Below are positions 24,639 through 32,349 of a stretch of 64,000 nucleotides of DNA, one piece after another. Position 1 is the stretch's first letter; every line of letters starts with the position of its first letter. Position numbers and translations under genes: made by a program. The DNA is from Mesorhizobium_B sp035998495. GTDB taxonomy: Bacteria > Pseudomonadota > Alphaproteobacteria > Rhizobiales > Rhizobiaceae. A model generated the notes under the pieces. That model saw only the letters and a list, made by a program, of their open reading frames with translations. It ran no database searches and was not told where the DNA came from. The stretch lies in contig DASYHP010000064.1 of the NCBI GenBank assembly GCA_035998495.1, positions 139,470 through 203,469 on the forward strand. Direction: 5' to 3'.

Positions 24639-25040
24639 GTGTCGGACAGCCGTTTGGATGGCGCGCGTATCCTGGTATTGGAGGACGAGTTCCTGATCGC
24701 CATGGATGTGGAGCAGCTTTGCCGTGACCATGGCGCAGCCGAGGTTTCGGTGCTGCGCCGCGTCGAGGAAGCGGAAGCCGGCCAGTTCGAGACACGGCGC
24801 TTCGATGTGGCGATCGTCGATCTCATGCTGGGCGGGAGTTCCTCCCTGCCGCTCGCATCCAAGCTGCGCGACCACGGGGTGCCGCTGGTGTTCGCGTCGG
24901 GCTATCCCGGCCTCGACCAAGAACTGTCCGCTTTTCCGGGGGTGCAGATCCTCGCCAAGCCTTATCTCAGCGGGGACCTGGTGTCGGCCGTCGCGCAAGC
25001 GATGCGGCCGACCGCCACGGTGCCCAGCGATCGAGACTGA
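24639..25040 (+). CDS. Single-domain response regulator (FAT-GUY-like)
   Basis: A 133-residue receiver with no output domain. The acidic pocket is LVLEDEF, the phosphoacceptor Asp61 in VAIVDLMLGG, and the lysine in ILAKPYLSGD. The segment VFASGYPG takes the place of the FAT-GUY signature that marks single-domain regulators of the general stress response. The start is GTG 24639. It follows the HWE kinase by 148 bases in the same direction and converges on ecfG, so it is probably a phosphate sink or relay for the kinase-PhyR pathway. Confidence 0.88.
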   Translation: MSDSRLDGARILVLEDEFLIAMDVEQLCRDHGAAEVSVLRRVEEAEAGQFETRRFDVAIVDLMLGGSSSLPLASKLRDHGVPLVFASGYPGLDQELSAFPGVQILAKPYLSGDLVSAVAQAMRPTATVPSDRD

Positions 25041-25112
25041 GCGGCGCCGGATTCCGAACCCCGCCGAACGTCCGAGCATGGCCGGCGGGCAGATGATGGG
25101 CGGAAGCGCCGC

Positions 25113-25661
25113 TCAGGCGGCGTTCGAACCCATCACTTGGCTGGCGATGGCGTCAGGCCCGAATTCGCCGTCGCCTTCGATCTTGAGGATGTCTTGCAAG
25201 CGCGTGCGGGCACGGCTCACCCGGCTCTTGATCGTGCCCACCGCGCAGCCGCAGATTTCGGCCGCCTCCTCATAGGAGAAGCCCGACGCACCGATCAGGA
25301 TGATGGCCTCGCGCTGATCTTCCGGAAGCTGCTCCAGCGCCGAACGGAAGTCTTGCAGGTCGAGAGTGCCATGCTGGGAAGGATGCACGGCCAGCCGGCC
25401 GGTCATCACGCCGTCACTGTCCTGCACTTCACGGCCGCGCTTGCGCATTTGCGAGTAGAACTCGTTGCGCAGGATGGTGAACAGCCACGCTTTCAGATTG
25501 GTGCCGGGCTGAAAGCTCTCGTGCTTGTCCCAGGCCTTGACCAGGGTTTCCTGAACGAGGTCGTCAGCCTTGTCGGCGTTCTGTGCCAAGGACACAGCGA
25601 ACGCCCTCAGACTCGGAATCGAGGCGAGCAAGTCCTGCTTGAATCCAAGCGAAACGGCCAT
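25113..25661 (-). CDS. ecfG: General stress response sigma factor EcfG
   Basis: A 182-residue ECF sigma factor. Region 2 covers KADDLVQETLVKAW and LKAWLFTILRNEFYSQM; region 4 covers LPEDQREAIILIGASGFSYEEAA-type sequence and VGTIKSRVSRARTRL. It directs RNA polymerase to GGAAC-N16/17-CGTT promoters. It starts six bases after nepR stops and shares the nepR promoter, which carries the same motif, giving autoregulation. NepR holds it inactive until phosphorylated PhyR binds NepR. The C-terminal extension (about 25 residues) beyond region 4 is usual for the group. Confidence 0.95.
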   Translation of the reverse strand: MAVSLGFKQDLLASIPSLRAFAVSLAQNADKADDLVQETLVKAWDKHESFQPGTNLKAWLFTILRNEFYSQMRKRGREVQDSDGVMTGRLAVHPSQHGTLDLQDFRSALEQLPEDQREAIILIGASGFSYEEAAEICGCAVGTIKSRVSRARTRLQDILKIEGDGEFGPDAIASQVMGSNAA

Positions 25662-25667
25662 GGCGGC

Positions 25668-25895
25668 TCAGCCCTTGCCGCGCGGCTGTTCAGTGTTTTC
25701 CAGCTGGCTCAAAAGCTGCGCGAAACGGTCGGGCACCTGATCCGACACGAGATCGTCATAATACTGCTTCAACTTCCGGCCGATCTCGGAGTTTGCGCCG
25801 AGCGGATCGCCTTTACGGGGCTGTGCCACCGTTTCGCCGTTGCTCTTCGGCTTGCCGGCGCTTTCCGCGCCGCTTCTCACGCTGCTCGTCAACAC
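25668..25895 (-). CDS. nepR: Anti-sigma factor NepR
   Basis: A 75-residue anti-sigma factor. The conserved helical core is IGRKLKQYYDDLVSDQVPDR followed by FAQLLSQLE; the N-terminal 35 residues are variable and probably disordered, as in other NepR proteins. It binds EcfG in unstressed cells and switches partner to PhyR-P under stress. The GTG at 25895 is the most upstream start; the exact start is uncertain because the N-terminus is not conserved. The gene is transcribed with ecfG from the EcfG promoter at 26000-26024. Confidence 0.92.
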   Translation of the reverse strand: MLTSSVRSGAESAGKPKSNGETVAQPRKGDPLGANSEIGRKLKQYYDDLVSDQVPDRFAQLLSQLENTEQPRGKG

Positions 25896-25999
25896 TGATC
25901 GTCCTGTTTTCCGACACGCGACCTGCGGAGGGTCGCGGCGACACTGCCCCTGGTGCCGCTACGGCAAAGCGGGCGCACGGCGCGCCCACAGTTGCCCCA

Positions 26000-26024
26000 A
26001 ACGCGCAGCCCTCCCCTTCGTTCC
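26000..26024 (-). promoter_or_regulatory. EcfG-type promoter (nepR-ecfG)
   Basis: On the minus strand GGAAC (26024-26020), 16-base spacer, CGTT (26003-26000). It is about 105 bases before the nepR start and back-to-back with the phyR promoter. Confidence 0.8.
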
Positions 26025-26032
26025 AAGACGCA

Positions 26033-26057
26033 GGAACAAAAACTATCGATCTGCGTT
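26033..26057 (+). promoter_or_regulatory. EcfG-type promoter (phyR side)
   Basis: GGAAC at 26033-26037, 16-base spacer, CGTTT from 26054. Its -35 element is only eight bases from that of the divergent nepR promoter. The phyR ATG lies about 240 bases downstream, a long leader in which I see no gene. Confidence 0.75.
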
Positions 26058-26303
26058 TCAGTTCGGGGTGATGGGGGCTGCTCAGCCATACGTGGTCGGG
26101 TCGGTCCTTTAACGCCGGCCGCTCGGAGCGTTTCTCTTGATCCGAGCATATAGAAACGGTCGCGCTTTTCCGTGGTTGGACGGTGCGGAAGCATTCGGTG
26201 GCGGCGCGACGGGTGAAGACCAGGTTTCGCTGGGCGGGCAGTTTCAATCCGGCAGCGATCACCCTAAATGCAGGCTGCCTTTCGTTGAGGGAGATGTTCA
26301 CAA

Positions 26304-27098
26304 ATGAGTTTGTCCGCCACCATCGCGCCGCACCTTCCGTTTCTCCGGCGCTTTTCGAGGGCGGTCTCGGGTTCGCAGTCCAGCGGCGACGCGCTTGTGG
26401 CCGCCATGCTCGAGGCGTTGATCGCAGACACCAGCATCTTTCCCCAGGCGTCGAGCGACCGCATCGCGCTTTACAAGCTCTTCGCCAAGCTCTTCACATC
26501 CATCACGATCCGCGTTCCTCAGGAAGCCCCGACATCCATCTGGGAGCAGCGCGCGGCCGCCAACCTCACCGCGCTCGCGCCACAGCCGAGGCAAGCCTTT
26601 CTTCTGGTGGCCGTGGAAGGCTTCGACGACCGTGAGGCGGCCGAGATCATGGATGTGAGCGAAGGCGAGTTCGCTGCCCTCCTGACGGAGGCGAGCAACG
26701 AGATCTCACGCCAGGTGGCGACGGACATCATGATCATCGAGGACGAACCGCTGATCGCCATGGACATCGAGGAGATGGTGGAAAGCCTTGGCCACCGCGT
26801 GGTGGGCACCGCCCGCACGCACGGAGAAGCCACAGCCCTCTTCCACAAAACCCACCCGAAGATGGTGCTGGCCGACATTCAACTGGCGGACGGCTCGTCC
26901 GGGATCGAGGCGGTCAACGAGATCCTTTCCTCCACCTCCGTGCCCGTGATCTTCATCACCGCCTTTCCCGAACGCCTGCTCACCGGCGAGCGTCCGGAAC
27001 CGGCTTTCCTCGTGACCAAGCCATTCAACCCCGACATGGTGAAGGCGCTGATCAGTCAGGCGCTATTCTTCGACCGGCAGGCCAAGGCTGCGGCCTGA
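26304..27098 (+). CDS. phyR: General stress response regulator PhyR
   Basis: A 264-residue protein with a sigma-factor-like N-terminal domain (about residues 1-138) and a C-terminal receiver (about 142-260). The receiver has IIEDEPLIAMD as acidic pocket, Asp191 in MVLADIQLADG, and the lysine in LVTKPFNPDM; FITAFPERLL carries the conserved Thr. Once phosphorylated by an HWE or HisKA2 kinase, the sigma-like part opens and binds NepR, freeing EcfG. ATG 26304 is preceded by GAGGGAG. Divergent from nepR-ecfG, as in many Hyphomicrobiales. Confidence 0.96.
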   Translation: MSLSATIAPHLPFLRRFSRAVSGSQSSGDALVAAMLEALIADTSIFPQASSDRIALYKLFAKLFTSITIRVPQEAPTSIWEQRAAANLTALAPQPRQAFLLVAVEGFDDREAAEIMDVSEGEFAALLTEASNEISRQVATDIMIIEDEPLIAMDIEEMVESLGHRVVGTARTHGEATALFHKTHPKMVLADIQLADGSSGIEAVNEILSSTSVPVIFITAFPERLLTGERPEPAFLVTKPFNPDMVKALISQALFFDRQAKAAA

Positions 27099-27639
27099 AG
27101 CAGACGCCGGCCTCGGCGGGGGCCCGGTTTCTCCTCGTCCGAGGAAGTGCAGCGAAACAGGCTGGCCTGCGTCGCTCAAGCCGTAGAGACGCTCCCTGCG
27201 CTTCCAGTCTGCAATCTGCGCCTTTCGGCGACCGAACTGCTTGGCGGCGGTTGCCGGCAGTTCATCATTCGGCGAATGGCGCCCCGATTTCCATTCCATG
27301 CTTGGTGCTGAGGGGCGGTGCCGCGGCAGCGGCCCCTCGTCTGCCCTGTGGAAGCCGGCGCATCCCCTGGTCCTTCCCGCACCCTTCACACGCGCCGTCA
27401 CAAGCTGTGCCGACTGTCTCCAAAGACCTGCCCCATAGCTTGGAGAGATACGCACACAAAGAAAAAGCCGGCCTGGGGAGGCCGGCTTTTAGCGGAGAGC
27501 GGAGGGGGGTTCGCTATCCGCCGAAGTGAGGGCTGCCGCAAGGGGGGGGGGTGAGGGGGGCAGCGGCAGCCGCGTCACTGGCTCTAAGAATGCCCGGTTA
27601 TCCACAAGGTTCCGCGCCTGGCAAAAAAAATCCCTTGGC
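27099..27639. other. 541-base intergenic region
   Basis: No gene that I can support. The open frames on both strands are short on typical codon pattern and lack ribosome sites. A bidirectional hairpin terminator lies at 27462-27490 and could end phyR transcription. A poly-G tract and a run of A follow near 27541 and 27623. Confidence 0.5.
27462..27490. terminator. Bidirectional intrinsic terminator
   Basis: A perfect stem AAAAGCCGGCC (27463-27473) with GGCCGGCTTTT (27480-27490) and a 6-base loop. A-run on the left and T-run on the right let it act on both strands. Confidence 0.8.
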
Positions 27640-27664
27640 GGAACCGCATGAGGTTTGTTCCGTT
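27640..27664 (+). promoter_or_regulatory. EcfG-type promoter (57-residue membrane protein)
   Basis: GGAAC at 27640-27644, 16-base spacer, CGTT at 27661-27664. The ATG at 27697 lies about 26 bases after the expected transcript start. Confidence 0.75.
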
Positions 27665-27696
27665 GAGGAAGGTGTCTTCGGCTGTGGGAGGAAGCG

Positions 27697-27870
27697 ATGG
27701 TCGCGGAGGTGGAAAGGTTGGAAACGGCCGCCCGCTTGGCCATGGCGCATTTCCCCGATAACGATCCGCAAGCCGCGAAGCCTTTCCAGTTGCTGGGCTA
27801 CTATCTGCGCCTGACCTCCGTCGCGGCGGTTGTGGTGCTGTCGGGGCTGATCGGCTTCTCCGCCTTCTGA
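27697..27870 (+). CDS. Small stress-regulated membrane protein, hypothetical
   Basis: A 57-residue protein. It begins MVAEVERLETAARLAMAHF, an amphipathic helix, and ends with one hydrophobic helix (RLTSVAAVVVLSGLIGF). It is probably anchored in the inner membrane with its N-terminus in the cytoplasm. GGGAGGA lies at good distance from ATG 27697. The promoter directly upstream fits the EcfG consensus exactly, so it should be induced with the general stress response. I recognise no family; small single-helix proteins are frequent members of such regulons. Confidence 0.7.
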   Translation: MVAEVERLETAARLAMAHFPDNDPQAAKPFQLLGYYLRLTSVAAVVVLSGLIGFSAF

Positions 27871-27994
27871 ACACACGGCTGCCGGCGTTTCAAACTCACC
27901 TCCTGCGCGGCGTTCCCGCGTGGGCGCCGACGCGTTGAGTTTGGCAGCGTCTTCCGAGAACCGGCTGCCCGATCCGTGGGTCGCAGGCTTGATG

Positions 27995-28020
27995 GGAACC
28001 TCAGGACTCCTCGGCTCGTT
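27995..28020 (+). promoter_or_regulatory. EcfG-type promoter (105-residue protein)
   Basis: GGAAC at 27995-27999, 17-base spacer, CGTT at 28017-28020. The ATG at 28049 lies about 22 bases after the expected transcript start. Confidence 0.7.
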
Positions 28021-28048
28021 TTCCGGCAAGAAAAGGAAAGCCCTTGCC

Positions 28049-28366
28049 ATGGAACACATCGCCGCCGTTCTTTTGATCGTTGGTTGCTCGTCCGGTTTTT
28101 CGGATTGTCGGGAGTTGCCGGCGCCTACAGCGCTGTTCGAAACGTTTGAAGAATGCGAGGATGTGCTTCCCGCCTCCTTGACCGAACACCATCAGCAGGG
28201 CCTGCACGTGACCGGCGCCTGCGTCTATGTCGATCCCGCCGCCGAGGAAGAGGATGCCGAACTCGTCTGGAGCGTATCGCCGGATGGCGCGCTTGAGGCC
28301 GAGGTGGTCACGGGCGCAATGGTGGCGCGGGATGGTACGGCGGAGGATGAAGCCAGCGCATTCTAG
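28049..28366 (+). CDS. Cysteine-containing 105-residue protein, hypothetical
   Basis: A 105-residue acidic protein with four cysteines (residues 13, 20, 36 and 58). The first 13 residues form a short hydrophobic stretch ending IVGCSS, which looks like a lipobox but has no basic residue before it, so export is uncertain. The spacing of Cys20, Cys36 and Cys58 (SDCREL, EECEDVL, TGACVYVD) suggests one or two disulfides, which would fit the periplasm. ATG 28049 follows AAAGGAAAG. The frame is open upstream to 27920 but that part carries the EcfG promoter. Function unknown. Confidence 0.7.
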   Translation: MEHIAAVLLIVGCSSGFSDCRELPAPTALFETFEECEDVLPASLTEHHQQGLHVTGACVYVDPAAEEEDAELVWSVSPDGALEAEVVTGAMVARDGTAEDEASAF

Positions 28367-28505
28367 GCGCTGGGAGGCCAATCTGAACGCGGCGGTGGGG
28401 TGGCTGCTTGGCCGGCCCATCGTCTTGTGCGAAGAAATTCGTGGACGAACCGCTTGCTCGTCCTAGATGCCTGAAAGCATCCTTTACCTAGGAGGGAGTC
28501 GAACA

Positions 28506-28760
28506 ATGCGTAAACTAGTTCTTGCTCTGGCGGCCTCGGGCGCGCTGGCAGGTTGCACCACGGCTGAACAGACCGCGGTCGGCGGCGCCGCAACGGGTGC
28601 GGTCATCGGCGGCATCGTGGATGGAGGCGAAGGCGCGCTGGTGGGCGCGGCGGCTGGCGCTGTCGCTGGCTACCTGATCGGCCGAGCCGCAACGCCGGGC
28701 TATTGCGTCTACGAGGATCGCCGCTACCGGCCGGCGCGCCGCTACGAGGCGCGCTGCTAA
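28506..28760 (+). CDS. Glycine-zipper lipoprotein
   Basis: An 84-residue outer-envelope lipoprotein. A short signal peptide MRKLVLALAASGALAGC ends in the lipobox LAGC, giving the acylated Cys17. The mature part is a glycine-zipper (GGAATGAVIGGIVDGGEGA and VGAAAGAVAGYLIG), as in YMGG-like proteins, ending in a short Arg/Tyr-rich tail with two cysteines. ATG 28506 has GGAGGGAG upstream; the in-frame start at 28467 would bury the signal peptide. Such proteins are often envelope-stress or osmotic-stress related. A terminator follows. Confidence 0.88.
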   Translation: MRKLVLALAASGALAGCTTAEQTAVGGAATGAVIGGIVDGGEGALVGAAAGAVAGYLIGRAATPGYCVYEDRRYRPARRYEARC

Positions 28761-28796
28761 GCGGCCCCCGCTCACCAGGGCACACCTACGCAAAGA

Positions 28797-28829
28797 GGCG
28801 CTCGCACAAGGGACAGCGGGCGCCTTTTT
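28797..28829 (+). terminator. Intrinsic terminator after the glycine-zipper gene
   Basis: A 9-bp stem with one G-T pair, GGCGCTCGC (28797-28805) and GCGGGCGCC (28816-28824), followed by TTTTT. Confidence 0.8.
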
Positions 28830-29000
28830 CTTTGGCGATTCGGCGGAGCATTTTCCGGTGAGGCGGACACCGGCTCACCAAAGAAACGTGACCAGGGAGA
28901 AGCGCGAGCACGGTCCTGAAACGTTGCAGATCATGACCGCTCCAAACTGAGGCGATCATGTTTGGAGCGTGTTCCGCGCGAGTGGAAACGGCCCTATGCG

Positions 29001-29792
29001 TCAGGCCGCCATCTGCATGGCGCCCGGCCCAGGGATCGCGCCGGGCGGGCACTTGCCCAGGATGATCATGCCCAGCACCTCGTCCTCCGTCACGTCCTGT
29101 GTGCGGGCCGTGCCCACCACGCGGCCGTTCTTCATGACGCAAACCCGGTCGGCCAAATCGAACACGTCATGGATGTCGTGGCTGATGAGGAAGATGCCGA
29201 TCCCCTCGGATTTGAGCTGCTTGACGAGCTCGCCGACTTGAGCCGTTTCCTGCGGCCCTAGCGCCGCCGTGGGCTCGTCCATGATCAGGATGCGGGCGTT
29301 GAACAGGATCGCGCGCGCGATCGCCACCGATTGCCGCTGACCGCCGGAAAGCTGCTTGACCGGATCCTTGAAGCGCTGGAAGCGCGGATTGAGCCGCCCC
29401 ATCACTTTGCGCGCTTCCGCCTCCATCGCCCCGTCGTCCAGCGTGCCCCAGGGCGTCATCAGCTCGCGGCCCAGGAAGAGATTGGCGGCGGCGTCCACAT
29501 TGTCGGCCAGCGCCAGCGTCTGGTAGATCGTCTCGATCCCATAGCGCTTGGCGTCGCGCGGATTGGCGATCTGGGCCTCCTCGCCCCTCACATAGATGGT
29601 TCCGGCGTCGCGCTTGTAAGCGCCGGAAAGAATCTTGATCAGCGTCGATTTTCCGGCGCCGTTGTGGCCGAGCAGCGCCATCACCTCGCCGGGAAAGAGA
29701 TCGACGGATGCATCGTCCACCGCGCGGATGCCTCCAAAGGCGATAGAGATGTTGCGCATGTCCACGAGCGGGGTGGCGGCCGCGATTTCCAT
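29001..29792 (-). CDS. xylG: Sugar ABC transporter ATP-binding protein (XylG-like, single domain)
   Basis: A 263-residue ABC ATPase. Walker A is GHNGAGKST, the signature LSGGQRQSVAIARA, Walker B ILIMDEPTAALG, and the switch histidine is in LISHDIHDV. E. coli XylG is a two-domain protein of about 510 residues; this one has a single domain, as in FrcA-type alphaproteobacterial systems, and presumably works as a homodimer. ATG 29792 follows GGAGGA; the frame open to 29912 overlaps the permease gene. It lies 25 bases after the permease gene. The last residues (GPGAMQMAA) are not conserved. Confidence 0.93.
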   Translation of the reverse strand: MEIAAATPLVDMRNISIAFGGIRAVDDASVDLFPGEVMALLGHNGAGKSTLIKILSGAYKRDAGTIYVRGEEAQIANPRDAKRYGIETIYQTLALADNVDAAANLFLGRELMTPWGTLDDGAMEAEARKVMGRLNPRFQRFKDPVKQLSGGQRQSVAIARAILFNARILIMDEPTAALGPQETAQVGELVKQLKSEGIGIFLISHDIHDVFDLADRVCVMKNGRVVGTARTQDVTEDEVLGMIILGKCPPGAIPGPGAMQMAA

Positions 29793-29817
29793 GAGTTCTC
29801 CTCCCTGCCTTTCGCGT

Positions 29818-31161
29818 TCAGCCGACGCGCCGGCGATAGATCGTGTCGAGCCAGACCGCGAAGACCAGCACCACGCCGACGATGATGTTCTGCAAGGGCG
29901 TGTCGAGCCCAAGCAGCACCATGCCCGATTGCAGGCTCTGCATCACCAGGGCGCCGAGCATGGCGCCCGCGATCGTGCCCGCCCCGCCGGCCAAGGACGT
30001 GCCGCCGATCACGGCGGCGGCGATCGTGTAGAGCTCGTCGAGCGTGCCGAGAGCGTTGGTGGCGGATGTCAGCCGCGCGGCGGAGATGGCGGCGCCGATC
30101 GCCGCCAGAAGACCCATCAGCGAGAAGACGAGCATCGTCACACGCTTGGTGTTGATGCCCGCCAAGTCCGCGGCTTCCGGGTTGCCGCCGATGGCGAAGA
30201 CATAGCGGCCGAATCGCGTTCGGTTGGTCAGAAACGTCATCGCGATGCCCACGGCCACCGCGATCAGCACGGGCACGGCATAACCGAAGCTGATCAGGAG
30301 CCCGCTTTCTGGCACGGGGATGCCGTTGGCCTCCGCATAGCGCCGGGCAAGCGCCGGGGGCAGCGTGTACTGGTTGATGACGTAGGTGGCGCCCAGAATG
30401 GCGACGCAGGCCGCGCCCGCGACGAACACCTCCGCCCAGACCGGCTTGAGCGGGAAATGGAAGCGCCGGCGCTGCCGCCGCGCGTTCAGCGTGAAAAGCA
30501 GCACCGCGGCACAGGCGATGATGGCCAAGACCCAGCTCGCCGTTGCGCCGATCGCACCCTCGGCGCCACCGCCGATCAGGCGGAAGGTCCGGTCGGGCAG
30601 CGCGATCGTCTGGCCGGTTGCGACCCACCAGGCCATGCCGCGCCACACCAGGAGCCCGCCCAGCGTCACGATGAAGGAAGGCACGCCCATATAAGCGATG
30701 ACGAAGCCCTGTGCCGCGCCGATGGCGGCACCCAATGCGAGGCCGGCGAGGAGCGTAAGGATCCAGACCGCCGGGCTCGCGCCGAAAGCAGGCACGAGAT
30801 ACCAGGCCTGGATCACCGCCATGACCATGCCGGTCACGCCCAGGATCGAGCCGACCGACAGGTCGATGTTGCGGGTCACGATCACGAGCACCATGCCGGT
30901 CGCCATCACCGCGATGGAGGCGAACTGCACCGACAGGTTCCAAAGGTTGCGCGAGGTCAGGAAGGTGCCTCCCGATAGCGCATGGATGCCGAGCCAGATG
31001 ATCAGCAACGCGGCCACCATGCCGAGCATGCGCGCGTCGATCTCGGTCGCGCGCAGGAAGCGTGCCAACGGCCCAAGCTGATTGGCGCGCGCGAGATCGG
31101 GCTGCTGGCTTGGGCTTCCGATCTGGGGAACGGCGGCATTGTTGCTGGTGACATCGGCCAT
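29818..31161 (-). CDS. xylH: Sugar ABC transporter permease (XylH-like)
   Basis: A 447-residue inner-membrane permease of the BPD_transp_2 family with about ten to twelve membrane helices. It is longer than typical RbsC-type permeases (about 320 residues) and has the XylH layout, with an insert around residues 230-300 that includes VINQYTLPPALARRYAEAN. The EAA-like loop segment is AGINTKRVTML, and the conserved NIDLSVGSILG occurs near the first helices. It should import xylose or a similar monosaccharide with the XylF-like binding protein. No xylose isomerase or kinase gene is in the window. Confidence 0.93.
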   Translation of the reverse strand: MADVTSNNAAVPQIGSPSQQPDLARANQLGPLARFLRATEIDARMLGMVAALLIIWLGIHALSGGTFLTSRNLWNLSVQFASIAVMATGMVLVIVTRNIDLSVGSILGVTGMVMAVIQAWYLVPAFGASPAVWILTLLAGLALGAAIGAAQGFVIAYMGVPSFIVTLGGLLVWRGMAWWVATGQTIALPDRTFRLIGGGAEGAIGATASWVLAIIACAAVLLFTLNARRQRRRFHFPLKPVWAEVFVAGAACVAILGATYVINQYTLPPALARRYAEANGIPVPESGLLISFGYAVPVLIAVAVGIAMTFLTNRTRFGRYVFAIGGNPEAADLAGINTKRVTMLVFSLMGLLAAIGAAISAARLTSATNALGTLDELYTIAAAVIGGTSLAGGAGTIAGAMLGALVMQSLQSGMVLLGLDTPLQNIIVGVVLVFAVWLDTIYRRRVG

Positions 31162-31219
31162 GGCTGCCTCCCGTTCGGCGCGCCCGGCCCATGCACAAGC
31201 ACCCCGAAAAGTCGAAAAG

Positions 31220-31245
31220 GCCGCGGCGCGTGTGGGCGCCGCGGC
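31220..31245 (-). terminator. Hairpin terminator between xylF and xylH
   Basis: A 10-bp perfect stem GCCGCGGCGC (31220-31229) with GCGCCGCGGC (31236-31245). Read leftward it is followed by TTTT. Placed between the binding-protein gene and the permease gene, it would lower downstream expression and protect the xylF message. Confidence 0.8.
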
Positions 31246-31308
31246 GTGTCCGTCAAGGCGGCGCAGCTCGAAAACCGTCCGCCCCTGCCCTCTTTATCAG
31301 GCTCGCGC

Positions 31309-32349
31309 TCAGTTGCAGACCGCAGCCGAACCGGCTTGAACGCCCGCGCACACCTCTTCCTTGCTGATCCAGCCAGCATCGATCACCACGTTGAGATTAT
31401 CCTTGGTGATCGGGATCGGGGTCAGGAACACCGCGTTCACTTCGTTGCCGCCGGGCGTCGTGAACTTCGTGGTGTTCGGGACCTGATCCATGGCCGTGCC
31501 GTCGGCAAGCTGGGAGGCGATCTCAGCCGCGTTCTTGCCGAGTTCGCGCGCGTCCTTCCAAATCGACACGGTCTGGGTGCCCTGCGCCACGCGGTTCAAC
31601 GCCGCCTTGTCGCCGTCCTGGCCCGATACCGGCACCGAACCGGCTAGGCCCTGCGCTTCGAGGGCAGCGATCGCGCCGCCCGCTGTGCCGTCGTTGGAGG
31701 CGACCACCGCGTCCACCTCATTGTTGTTCTGGGTGAGGATCTGCTCCATGTTGCGCTGGGCGTTGGCGGGCAGCCAGCCATCGGTATAGGCCTCGCCGAC
31801 GTTCTTGACCTTGCCGGAATCGATCGCTTCCTTCAGCACTTCCATCTGGCCCGAGAACAGAAAGTCGGCGTTCGGGTCGGCCGCCGAGCCCTTGATGAAG
31901 GCATAGTTGCCTTCGGGCTTAGCCTTGAACACCTCGCGGGCCTGCATGCGGCCCACCTCCTTGTTGTCGAAGGTGAGATAGAAGGCGTCCGCGTTCTCGA
32001 TCAGGCGATCATAGGCGATCACCGGAATGCCTTCGGCCAGCGCCTTCTCCACCGCCGGGCCGACGGCCGAGGCGTCCTGGGCAAGGATGATCAGCGCATT
32101 CGCGCCCTGGGAGATGAGGCTTTCCACATCGGTGAGCTGCTTGGCGGCGGACGACTGCGCGTCGGCCGAGATATAGGTGTCGCCGGCAGCCTCGATGGCG
32201 GCCTTCATGGCGGCCTCATCGGTCTTCCAGCGCTCCTCCTGGAAGTTCGACCAGGACACGCCGATGGTCTTGCCCTCGGCCTGGGCCGCGGCTCCAAAAG
32301 CCAACACGAGCGATGCGCTCGCGAGGAGCGCCGCTGCGAAATTCTTCAT
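31309..32349 (-). CDS. xylF: Periplasmic sugar-binding protein (XylF-like)
   Basis: A 346-residue solute-binding protein of the Peripla_BP_4 family. A Sec signal peptide of about 23 residues (cleavage after AQA) precedes IGVSWSNFQEERWKTDE, which closely matches XylF. SADAQSSAAKQL and PVIAYDRLI are also typical, as is VVASNDGTAGGAIAAL. Two cysteines near the C-terminus (EEVCAGV, AAVCN) probably form a disulfide. It is the promoter-proximal gene of the transporter operon; xylose is the likeliest ligand, though related pentoses or glucose are possible. Confidence 0.94.
   Translation of the reverse strand: MKNFAAALLASASLVLAFGAAAQAEGKTIGVSWSNFQEERWKTDEAAMKAAIEAAGDTYISADAQSSAAKQLTDVESLISQGANALIILAQDASAVGPAVEKALAEGIPVIAYDRLIENADAFYLTFDNKEVGRMQAREVFKAKPEGNYAFIKGSAADPNADFLFSGQMEVLKEAIDSGKVKNVGEAYTDGWLPANAQRNMEQILTQNNNEVDAVVASNDGTAGGAIAALEAQGLAGSVPVSGQDGDKAALNRVAQGTQTVSIWKDARELGKNAAEIASQLADGTAMDQVPNTTKFTTPGGNEVNAVFLTPIPITKDNLNVVIDAGWISKEEVCAGVQAGSAAVCN

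Noticed and set aside
27099..27460. Possible gene or RNA downstream of phyR
   Set aside because: Neither strand shows a convincing start or protein pattern, and I could not fold a tRNA or known RNA family by eye.
28786..29142. A leftward 118-residue frame ending in a CPLC motif
   Set aside because: Overlaps the glycine-zipper terminator and the start of the ABC transporter gene region antisense, and has no ribosome site.
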